A stretch of DNA of 6,408 bases from Fidelibacterota bacterium UBA2980. GTDB lineage: Bacteria > Fidelibacterota > Marinisomatia > Marinisomatales > Marinisomataceae. Both the position numbers and the translations under genes were made by a program. This document shows positions 1 through 6,342 of the stretch, in pieces. Where the stretch lies: NCBI GenBank assembly GCA_002348725.1, contig DEAO01000033.1, positions 29,007 through 35,414 of the forward strand, read 5' to 3'. Numbering within the stretch: the first letter of the stretch is position 1; each line of letters opens with the position of its first letter. The notes below the pieces were generated by a model. The model saw nothing but the letters and a program-made list of their open reading frames with translations, ran no database searches and was not told the origin of the DNA.

Positions 1-3000
1 TCCAAATCTTTGACCTCCAAATTGCGCTTTACCCCCTAAAGGCTGTTGCGTTACAAGAGAATAAGGTCCTGTAGATCTTGCATGCATCTTATCATCAACC
101 ATGTGGAATAATTTCATTATATACATATATCCCACTAAGACTGGATTATCAATTTTTTCTCCTGTTAACCCATCAAAAAGAGTCACTTTTCCAGATGTTG
201 GCAAGCCGGCTTTCTTCATTTTTTCTTCAACCTCTTCTGGGGTTGCACCATTGAATACAGGTGTTTCATATTTTTCATCTAAAATATGTCCTGCCCAACC
301 TAACATTGTCTCATATAGTTGCCCTAAATTCATTCTAGATGGAACACCCATTGGATTCAAACATATATCTACTGGAGTTCCATCTTCCAAGAAAGGCATA
401 TTTTCTTCAGGAACAATTGTTGCAACAACACCTTTATTACCGTGCCTACCAGCCATCTTATCTCCAATAGAAATCTTTCTTTTGTTTGCTACATAAACTT
501 TTGCAAGTTTAAGTATACCTGGTTGCAACTGGTCTCCTTCTTTAAGCTTAAATATATCTAATTCAAGATTTTCATCGAGCTCAATCAAGTTCTTATTAAA
601 AGATGTAAAAGCTGATAAAATCTTTTCCCAAGTTTTTTCTCCGGAAATCCAAGGATCATTCAAAGAGAAAAGCTCAAAATTAAGTGAATCTAATTTCTTC
701 TGAGTAAGCTTAGTTCCTTTTTTAACCAAAACTTTGTCTTCTCGACGAGATTTTATACCTAAAGAAGCTTTATTATTTAATAATGCTTTTATAGCACTAT
801 CTCTGCTTTCTCTTAAAGCACGTTTATCCTCTCTGTTTTTCTTTTGTAGTTCTTTAATTAATTCATTTACTTTTGCTTTAGATTCTTTAGAAGTTTTTTC
901 ATATAAATCTGTATTTATGACAACTCCTTTTACTCCAGGCTCTGCTTTCTTAGATGCATCTTTTACATCTCCTGCTTTTTCTCCAAAAATAGCTCTCAGA
1001 AGCTTTTCTTCAGGAGAAGGATCAGTTTCACCTTTAGGTGATACCTTGCCTATCAAAATATCGTCTTCATTTACAATTGCGCCAACTCTTATTAAGCCCT
1101 CTTCATCAAGCTGTGCAGTTGATTCTTCGCTTACGTTTGGAATTTCAGGAGTTAACTCTTCGCTTCCTCGTTTAGTGTCACGAACTTCTAATTCAATTTC
1201 ATTGATATGTAAAGATGTGAATACATCTTCTTTAACCAGTCTCTCGCTTATTACAATAGCATCCTCAAAATTGTATCCATTCCAAGGCATAAGAGCTACC
1301 AAAACATTTTTTCCAAGAGACAATTCACCGTTTGATGTGGAAGCGCCATCAGCTATTACTTGGCCAGCTTTAACTTTATCGCCTTGTTTAACAATTGTTT
1401 TTTGATTGTAAGAAGTATTTTGATTAGATCGTGAATACTTAAGCAGGTCAACAGTACAAAGATCTTCTCCTTCTGTAAGCTTAGCTAAAGAAGAAAAATT
1501 CTTGTCTTTGATAATGATTTTCTTTGAATCTACATAAACAACAGTCCCAGAAACTGGCGATAAAACAACTGCCTTAGAGTCTACAGCAACCTTTTTTTCC
1601 ATCCCTGTAGCAACAATTGGTGATTCTGTTCTTAATAAAGGAACTGATTGACGTTGCATATTTGAACCCATAAGCGCTCTATTTGCATCATCATGCTCTA
1701 CAAAAGGTATAAGCGCAGCTGCAACACTAAGAATTTGGTTTGGTACAATATCAGTATATTGTACATTTTTTGATTCAATAACTGGGAAATCACCTTTAGA
1801 TCGAACTCTTAATTTTTCATCAGTAATTTTTCCATTCTTAACACTTAAGCCAGATTGAGCAATATTAGCTCTATCTTCGTCATCTGCAGATAAAAACTTA
1901 ATATTATTACTAATAGTTTTGTTGTCAACCTTCCTATAAGGAGCTTCAATAAAACCATGCTTATTGATTCTTGCCATTAAAGCTAAGGAAGAAATCAATC
2001 CAATATTAGGACCTTCAGGGGTTTCAATAGGGCAAAGTCTTCCATAATGAGTATAGTGGACGTCTCTAACTTCAAACCCAGCTCTTTCTCTAGATAAACC
2101 ACCTGGACCTAAAGAAGATATTCTTCGTTTATGTGTAATTTCTGCTAAAGGATTAGTTTGATCTCCAAATTGAGATAGTTGGCTTGTTCCAAAAAATGTG
2201 TTAATAACCGTAGTAACAAGTCTAGAATTAATTAAATCCTGAGGAGTAATAGTTTCTGCCTCTCTCAAATTCATTCTTTCATAAACAGTTCTTACCATTC
2301 TGGCTAAAGCAGAATTAAACTGAACTTTAAGCTGCTCACCTACCGTTCTAACTCTTCTATTGCCTAAATGATCAATATCATCTGGAGATTTCAATCCTTT
2401 TCGCATAAGAATAAGGTATTTTATAACAATAATAAAATCATCGTGTGTAAGAACCGAATCTTTACCTTTGTTATTTAAATTAAACTGTTTGTCTAATCTA
2501 TATCTACCAACTTGACCCAAATCATATTTCTTATGATGAAAGAACATTCTATCAATAAATTTTTGTGCTGCCTCTGGATTTGGAGCATCGCTCCCTCTTA
2601 ATAAAGAATAAACTTTCATCAAAGCTTCTTCTGTAGATTTTGTCGGATCTTTCTTAATCGTGTTGCTTATCATCATGCTATCGATATTATCTTTGATATC
2701 GACAACTTTTACAGTTTTTGTTTTATTTTCTTTTAACGCTTTAATAATAGCATCATTAAGCTCTTTTCCGCTTTCAGCAAATAATTCACCTGTATTTACA
2801 TCAACTATATCTTCGATAAGAATATATTTTGTATAATCTTCTTTATTAATCTTTGCTATATCTAAATCAATCGATAAACCAAAAGCATTGTATATGTCTT
2901 CATCAGAACTAAATCCAAGAGATCTCAATAAGAGCGTAGCTGGAAATTTTCTTTTTCTATCAATAATGGTAAAAAGGATATCGTTAATATCTGTTGTAAA

Positions 3001-3549
3001 ATCAATCCAAGAACCGCGAATTGGAATAATTCTTGCATTGTATAATTTTGCACCATTTGGATGAAATGTTTGATCAAAGAACGCACCAGGAGATCTTTGT
3101 AATTGAGTGACAATAGTTCTTTCAGCGCCATTGATGATAAATGTGCCTTTATCAGTCATATAAGGAATGTTACCGAAATAAACATCTTGAGGCAGCTTAT
3201 CAACTATCTTCTTTTTGTCATTTTCATCAGTAATTTTCAGTGTAAGTTTAACGTCAAGAGGAACGCTATAAGTTATACCTCTATTTGCACATTCTCTTGG
3301 TGAATATTTTGGTTTTCCAATTGAATAGTTATTGTATTCTAAGATATAGTTTTCATGATTATCTTGAAGCGGAAAGATAGATACAAACGCTTCGTGTAAT
3401 CCAAACAATTCTCTATCGTTCGGCTTAACATCTTCCTGTAAAAAATCACGAAAAGATCCAACTTGTAAATCAAGCAAATCAGGTAATTCTATACCTGTCT
3501 TTATTTTCTCAAAATTATGTCTTGTGTTTAACTTATTTGATTTGTTCAA
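1..3549 (-). CDS. rpoB: RNA polymerase beta subunit (3' end cut off by the window edge)
   Basis: Beta subunit of RNA polymerase, which with beta' forms the catalytic core in the cytoplasm. I translated one uninterrupted frame of 1183 codons from a TTG at 3549 to the left edge. It ends in GGQRFG, so roughly the last 80-90 residues are missing, judging from related proteins of about 1270 residues. Visible landmarks are: the N-terminal PDLLDLQVGSFRDFLQ; RSPGAFFDQ (Ala156); GSWIDF; a lobe insertion at about 225-335 like the E. coli one; the rifampicin region at about 454-481; IETPEGPNIGL; NFEDA (Glu762, Asp763); a lysine-rich insertion at about 879-1004; and the catalytic lysines Lys1023 and Lys1031 in KRK and GDKMAGRHGNKG. 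The TTG start is chosen because GGAGG lies 8 nt upstream, an in-frame TAA lies just before it, and the first in-frame ATG is more than 110 codons in, past conserved sequence. It is probably co-transcribed with rplL. Identification is certain; the exact start is very likely. Confidence 0.98.
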   Translation of the reverse strand, partial: MNKSNKLNTRHNFEKIKTGIELPDLLDLQVGSFRDFLQEDVKPNDRELFGLHEAFVSIFPLQDNHENYILEYNNYSIGKPKYSPRECANRGITYSVPLDVKLTLKITDENDKKKIVDKLPQDVYFGNIPYMTDKGTFIINGAERTIVTQLQRSPGAFFDQTFHPNGAKLYNARIIPIRGSWIDFTTDINDILFTIIDRKRKFPATLLLRSLGFSSDEDIYNAFGLSIDLDIAKINKEDYTKYILIEDIVDVNTGELFAESGKELNDAIIKALKENKTKTVKVVDIKDNIDSMMISNTIKKDPTKSTEEALMKVYSLLRGSDAPNPEAAQKFIDRMFFHHKKYDLGQVGRYRLDKQFNLNNKGKDSVLTHDDFIIVIKYLILMRKGLKSPDDIDHLGNRRVRTVGEQLKVQFNSALARMVRTVYERMNLREAETITPQDLINSRLVTTVINTFFGTSQLSQFGDQTNPLAEITHKRRISSLGPGGLSRERAGFEVRDVHYTHYGRLCPIETPEGPNIGLISSLALMARINKHGFIEAPYRKVDNKTISNNIKFLSADDEDRANIAQSGLSVKNGKITDEKLRVRSKGDFPVIESKNVQYTDIVPNQILSVAAALIPFVEHDDANRALMGSNMQRQSVPLLRTESPIVATGMEKKVAVDSKAVVLSPVSGTVVYVDSKKIIIKDKNFSSLAKLTEGEDLCTVDLLKYSRSNQNTSYNQKTIVKQGDKVKAGQVIADGASTSNGELSLGKNVLVALMPWNGYNFEDAIVISERLVKEDVFTSLHINEIELEVRDTKRGSEELTPEIPNVSEESTAQLDEEGLIRVGAIVNEDDILIGKVSPKGETDPSPEEKLLRAIFGEKAGDVKDASKKAEPGVKGVVINTDLYEKTSKESKAKVNELIKELQKKNREDKRALRESRDSAIKALLNNKASLGIKSRREDKVLVKKGTKLTQKKLDSLNFELFSLNDPWISGEKTWEKILSAFTSFNKNLIELDENLELDIFKLKEGDQLQPGILKLAKVYVANKRKISIGDKMAGRHGNKGVVATIVPEENMPFLEDGTPVDICLNPMGVPSRMNLGQLYETMLGWAGHILDEKYETPVFNGATPEEVEEKMKKAGLPTSGKVTLFDGLTGEKIDNPVLVGYMYIMKLFHMVDDKMHARSTGPYSLVTQQPLGGKAQFGGQRFG

Positions 3550-3557
3550 AAAGCTTT

Positions 3558-3562
3558 CCTCC
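3558..3562 (-). promoter_or_regulatory. Ribosome binding site of rpoB (GGAGG)
   Basis: The minus strand reads GGAGG here, 8 nt before the TTG at 3549. It is the strongest Shine-Dalgarno match in the window and decides the non-ATG start of rpoB. The bases just before it could form a weak 4-bp hairpin (CCAA-TTTT-TTGG) that includes its first two G bases, but this is probably too weak to matter. Confidence 0.85.
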
Positions 3563-3595
3563 AAAAAATTGGTTAATTAATATTTCAGTTAAAAA

Positions 3596-3982
3596 CTATT
3601 TTAACTCTACTGTTGCGCCTGCTTCTTCCAGTTGAGACTTAATATCTTCAGCCTCTTCTTTTGAAGCGCCTTCTTTAATAGGCTTAGGAGCAGAATCAAC
3701 CAATTCTTTAGCTTCTTTTAATCCTAAATTAGTTATCCCTCTAACAACTTTAATGACTCCAATCTTTGAGCCACCAGCAGATGCTAGAATTACATCCATA
3801 GTGCTTTTTTCAGCACCTTCACCTGCGTCACCGCCTGCTGCGGCTGCACCTGGAGCAGCGGCTGCAACTGGTACTGCAGCTGTTACACCAAATTTCTCTT
3901 CAATATCTTTAACAAGCTCAGAGATTTCAATCATATTTGCTTCTTCAAGATATTTTAAAACATCCTCTCTTTTAGTACTCAT
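3596..3982 (-). CDS. rplL: 50S ribosomal protein L7/L12
   Basis: L7/L12 forms the flexible dimers of the 50S stalk. It recruits translation factors (EF-Tu, EF-G, IF2, RF3) and stimulates their GTPase activity. The 128-residue product has the full family layout. An N-terminal dimerisation and L10-binding helical domain covers about 1-33 (LEEANMIEISELVKDIEEKFGV). A hinge rich in Ala, Gly and Pro covers about 34-58. The globular C-terminal domain covers about 59-128. The factor-binding face is conserved in KIGVIKVVRG (Lys73, Ile77, Lys78, Arg81), followed by LGLKEAKELVDSAP. The N-terminal domain lacks the NLTVKEVNEL-type motif usual in Bacteroidota, which matters for taxonomy. ATG follows rplJ after 1 nt, with AAAGG 8 nt upstream inside the rplJ end. 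The stop is TAG. Identification is certain. Confidence 0.98.
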   Translation of the reverse strand: MSTKREDVLKYLEEANMIEISELVKDIEEKFGVTAAVPVAAAAPGAAAAGGDAGEGAEKSTMDVILASAGGSKIGVIKVVRGITNLGLKEAKELVDSAPKPIKEGASKEEAEDIKSQLEEAGATVELK

Positions 3983-3983
3983 T

Positions 3984-4502
3984 TTAACTACCTTTCTTTG
4001 ATTCTAATTGTGTAAGTGTTCCTAATAAGCCTGAAACAGAACCGCCCAAGGTGCTGCTTAGTTTTGACATTGGAGAATTAAGCATTCCAACCAATTTTGA
4101 TAACAATTGCTCTTTAGAAGGAAGGTTAGCAACTTTATCAAATTGATCTGATGCAAATATTTCACCATCAAATATCATACCTTTAACTGAAGGCTTATCA
4201 AAATCTTTTAAAAATTCTTTAATTATTTTTGCAGGGTCTGTTGGTTCATCATAGCTGAATGCAAGCGCTGTAGGGCCTTTTAAAAATTCATCAACACCAG
4301 AAATACCCAATTCTTTTGCAGCTAACTTGATTAAAGTGTTTTTTGCAACTGTGAATTCAACGTCTTTCTCAACAAAACTTTTTCTTAGTTTTGTAACACT
4401 GACAACATCTAAACCTAAATAGTCAGTGAAATAAACAGCTTTTGCTTTATCAAGCTTAACAGTTAACTCTTTAACAGAATCTATATTTTTAACATTTGGC
4501 AT
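3984..4502 (-). CDS. rplJ: 50S ribosomal protein L10
   Basis: L10 anchors the L7/L12 dimers to the 50S subunit at the base of the factor-binding stalk, next to L11. The 172-residue product is of normal family length. The N-terminal rRNA-binding domain is visible: AKAVYFTDYLGLDVVSVTKLRK near 19-40, then VEFTVAKNTLIKLAAKELG and the GPTALAFSYDEPTDPAKIIKEF region. The C-terminal part (PSKEQLLSKLVGMLNSPM, then a segment rich in Ser, Gly and Leu) corresponds to the helix that binds L7/L12 dimers. Only 2 nt separate the start from the rplA stop, with AGGGG 10 nt upstream inside the last rplA codons. There is therefore no intergenic leader of the kind that carries L10 autoregulation in E. coli. Identification is certain. 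Confidence 0.97.
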   Translation of the reverse strand: MPNVKNIDSVKELTVKLDKAKAVYFTDYLGLDVVSVTKLRKSFVEKDVEFTVAKNTLIKLAAKELGISGVDEFLKGPTALAFSYDEPTDPAKIIKEFLKDFDKPSVKGMIFDGEIFASDQFDKVANLPSKEQLLSKLVGMLNSPMSKLSSTLGGSVSGLLGTLTQLESKKGS

Positions 4503-4504
4503 AA

Positions 4505-5188
4505 TTATTCAACCCCTATTTTTATACCTGGTCCAAGACTTGAAGACAAACTTATTGAATTCAAAAATGTTCCCTTGAAAGAGTTAGGCTTTGCACTCAT
4601 TACTGCATTGTGAAAAACCTTAAAATTCTCTTTCAAATTATCTTCAGAAAATGATGTTTTTCCAATGGAAGAATGCAGGATACCATCCTTTTCAACTCTT
4701 ACATCAATTTTGCCTGCTTTTAATTCTTTTACTGATTTTGCAACATCATTAGTCACAGTTCCAGCTTTTGGATTAGGCATCAAACCTTTAGGTCCTAAAA
4801 TTTTACCTAATTTTCCTATTTCAGCCATCAAATCTGGAGTGACTACTATCTTATCTACATCTGTCCATCCACCTTTTATTTTTTCCAAATAATCTTTATT
4901 TCCAATAAAATCTGCTCCTGCATCTTGTGCTTCTTTCTCCTTATCTGCATTCACAAGAGCTAATACTGTAACTTCCTTGCCTGCTCCATGAGGTAACATT
5001 AAGTTTAATCTTATGTTTTGATCTGCATGCTTCGGGTCAACTCCTAAATTATATGCGACATCAACAGATTCCACAAAAGATTCCCTCTTAAATTCCATAA
5101 TAATAGAAACTGCTTCATCAATTGTATATGTTTTTGATGAGTCAATTTTTTCATTTACTAATTTTGAAAATTTTGTCTTTTTATTCAT
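4505..5188 (-). CDS. rplA: 50S ribosomal protein L1
   Basis: L1 binds 23S rRNA and forms the mobile L1 stalk that helps release deacylated tRNA from the E site. In several bacteria it also represses its own operon. The 227-residue product is close to the usual 230 or so. The family signature is clear at about 125-146: GKLGKILGPKGLMPNPKAG followed by TVT. The first rRNA-binding domain contains YTIDEAVSII and VDVAYNLGVDPKHADQNIR. The C-terminus has KPNSFKGTFLNSISLSSSLGPGI, the returning part of domain I. The ATG at 5188 overlaps the rplK stop as ATGA, and GAGGT lies 6 nt upstream, so reinitiation after L11 is likely. L11 and L1 as adjacent partners is the standard bacterial arrangement. Identification is certain. 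Confidence 0.98.
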   Translation of the reverse strand: MNKKTKFSKLVNEKIDSSKTYTIDEAVSIIMEFKRESFVESVDVAYNLGVDPKHADQNIRLNLMLPHGAGKEVTVLALVNADKEKEAQDAGADFIGNKDYLEKIKGGWTDVDKIVVTPDLMAEIGKLGKILGPKGLMPNPKAGTVTNDVAKSVKELKAGKIDVRVEKDGILHSSIGKTSFSEDNLKENFKVFHNAVMSAKPNSFKGTFLNSISLSSSLGPGIKIGVE

Positions 5189-5613
5189 CTTTCTACCTCA
5201 ATACCCATGCTAACTGCAGTTCCAGCAATCATTTCTGCTGCTTGGTCTAAATTATGAGCATTTAAATCTTTTATCTTCGCTTCTGCAATCTTTTTACATT
5301 GTGCGATAGTAATTGTTGCCACTTTGTCTTTATTAGGTTCTTGAGAACCTTTTTTAAGCTTTAATTCTTTCATTATCAATGTTGATGCAGGTGGCGATTT
5401 AATTTCAAATGTAAAAGACCTGTCTTTATAAACTGTTATAACAACAGGAGTTAAAGTTCCTTGTAATTCTTTTGTTTTTTCATTGAAAGCATTACAAAAA
5501 TCCATAATATTCAATCCATGTTGACCAAGCACAGGACCAACAGGAGGAGCAGGGTTTGCCTGTCCAGCTGGAATTTGTAATTTTATTAAAGTTTCTATTT
5601 CTTTTGTTGCCAT
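5185..5613 (-). CDS. rplK: 50S ribosomal protein L11
   Basis: L11 binds the GTPase-associated region of 23S rRNA at the stalk base. It takes part in factor turnover, the stringent response through RelA-type enzymes, and sensitivity to thiostrepton. The 142-residue length is exactly typical. The N-terminal domain has IKLQIPAGQANPAPPVGPVL and GQHGLNIMDFCNAFNEKT, including the proline-rich helix around 21-27 linked to thiostrepton action. The C-terminal rRNA-binding domain carries KVATITIAQCKKIAEAKIKD and the end AEMIAGTAVSMGIEV. The ATG lies 5 nt after the nusG stop. The sequence upstream is AT-only near the start with no Shine-Dalgarno match, so initiation probably depends on coupling to nusG or on an unstructured AT-rich site. 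Identification is certain. Confidence 0.98.
   Translation of the reverse strand: MATKEIETLIKLQIPAGQANPAPPVGPVLGQHGLNIMDFCNAFNEKTKELQGTLTPVVITVYKDRSFTFEIKSPPASTLIMKELKLKKGSQEPNKDKVATITIAQCKKIAEAKIKDLNAHNLDQAAEMIAGTAVSMGIEVER
5195..5199 (-). promoter_or_regulatory. Ribosome binding site of rplA (GAGGT)
   Basis: The minus strand reads GAGGT 6 nt before the rplA ATG, inside the last codons of rplK. It supports the start at 5188, which overlaps the rplK stop codon. Confidence 0.65.
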
Positions 5614-5618
5614 ATTAT

Positions 5619-6149
5619 TTAATTAGCAATAACTATTTGATTAAAATTCAATTCTATCGGTGTTGGACGACCAAATATATTAACATTAACTTTTATTCTA
5701 TTTTTATCATTAACCTCTTGAATCAATCCATCAAAATCTTTAAAAGGACCGTCAATCACTTTTACAGAATCTCCCACTTTAAACGGTATTTCAATATCGC
5801 TTACATCAGTATCTTCGCTATCGATTGATCCAATAAGTCTGTCAACTTCATTACTTTGTAAAGGCTGAGGACTTGCTTTGGGGCCAACAAAGCTCATAAC
5901 ACCATCAATATTCTCAATAAAAAATTTATTTTCGTTACTCATATCCATTTTTACCAAAACATACCCAGGAAAAAACACTTTCTTTTTTACTTGTTTCTTT
6001 CCATTCTTAATATCAACAACATTCTCAGTTGGAATCAGTATTTCTTCGATACCTTTTGCTATTTCAGGAACATATTCAAGCTCTCTAAAAATAGAAGCTT
6101 TAATTTTTTCTTCTTTTCCTGATATGACTCTTAAACTATACCAATTCAT
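5619..6149 (-). CDS. nusG: Transcription termination/antitermination factor NusG
   Basis: NusG binds the RNA polymerase clamp, modulates pausing and Rho-dependent termination, and contacts ribosomal S10 to couple transcription with translation. The 176-residue product matches the family (181 in E. coli). The NGN domain covers about 1-110: WYSLRVISGKEEKIKASI at the start, VFFPGYVLVKMDM at 58-70 and GVMSFVGP at 83-90. The KOW domain covers about 122-176: FKVGDSVKVIDGPFKDFDG, then GRPTPIEL. The frame is open 11 codons further upstream, but MNWYSLRV is where the family begins. The chosen ATG overlaps the secE stop as ATGA, so translation is probably coupled, since no Shine-Dalgarno is seen. The neighbours are the classic secE-nusG-rplK order. 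Identification is certain and the start is very likely. Confidence 0.98.
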   Translation of the reverse strand: MNWYSLRVISGKEEKIKASIFRELEYVPEIAKGIEEILIPTENVVDIKNGKKQVKKKVFFPGYVLVKMDMSNENKFFIENIDGVMSFVGPKASPQPLQSNEVDRLIGSIDSEDTDVSDIEIPFKVGDSVKVIDGPFKDFDGLIQEVNDKNRIKVNVNIFGRPTPIELNFNQIVIAN

Positions 6150-6328
6150 AACAACACACTCACTAACTGCTGCACCAACCAATCAATTCCAAAAAGAAAA
6201 ATAACAAATAGGAGAGAAAAGATAAGAATCAAGTATGTTGAGCCTCTTAATTCTGAATAGGATGGCCAAGAAACCTTATTCATCTCTAAATACACTTGAT
6301 TTAAAAAATCTTTTACCGCTTTAAACAT
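6146..6328 (-). CDS. secE: Preprotein translocase subunit SecE
   Basis: SecE is the clamp-like subunit of the SecYEG translocon in the inner membrane and stabilises SecY. The 60-residue product is the short single-span form common outside the gammaproteobacteria. Residues 1-28 form the amphipathic cytoplasmic helix with the family motif EMNKVSWPSYSELRG (15-29). One hydrophobic membrane span follows at about 31-52 (YLILIFSLLFVIFLFGI). The frame stays open for 24 more codons to 6400, but those codons are the tRNA-Trp gene read as protein and are not coding. The ATG at 6328 has AAAGGAAGG directly upstream and begins with FKAVKDFLNQV, as expected for the family. Its stop overlaps the nusG start as ATGA. 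Confidence 0.95.
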   Translation of the reverse strand: MFKAVKDFLNQVYLEMNKVSWPSYSELRGSTYLILIFSLLFVIFLFGIDWLVQQLVSVLL

Positions 6329-6329
6329 A

Positions 6330-6338
6330 CCTTCCTTT
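6330..6338 (-). promoter_or_regulatory. Ribosome binding site of secE (AAAGGAAGG)
   Basis: A purine-rich Shine-Dalgarno-like stretch sits immediately before the secE ATG at 6328, within the 14 nt that separate secE from the tRNA. It supports the short 60-residue SecE over the longer open frame that enters the tRNA gene. Confidence 0.7.
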
Positions 6339-6342
6339 GTTG

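Noticed and set aside
734..1405. Plus-strand open frame of 223 codons
   Set aside because: It lies entirely antisense to well-conserved rpoB sequence, has a low-complexity Ser/Phe/Leu composition and resembles no family I know. It is a shadow of the AT-rich lysine-rich part of rpoB.
2925..3131. Minus-strand frame of 68 codons inside rpoB
   Set aside because: It is out of frame with the intact rpoB reading frame that passes through the same bases, so it does not indicate a frameshift.
3558..3573. Small CCAA-TTTT-TTGG hairpin touching the rpoB ribosome binding site
   Set aside because: The 4-bp stem with two A-T pairs is too weak to be a convincing regulatory structure or terminator.
3753..4001. 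Plus-strand open frame opposite rplL
   Set aside because: Its Ala/Pro-rich product is the reverse complement of the L7/L12 hinge. No ribosome binding site or independent support is visible.
5212..5221. Perfect 10-bp palindrome AACTGCAGTT near the end of rplK
   Set aside because: It lies within conserved L11 coding sequence (GTAVSMGIEV region), and a single 10-bp palindrome is expected by chance. There is no second copy suggesting an operator.
6150..6182. Eleven-codon upstream extension of nusG
   Set aside because: The extension lies inside secE in another frame, is not part of the NusG family, and the internal ATG overlapping the secE stop matches the family N-terminus.
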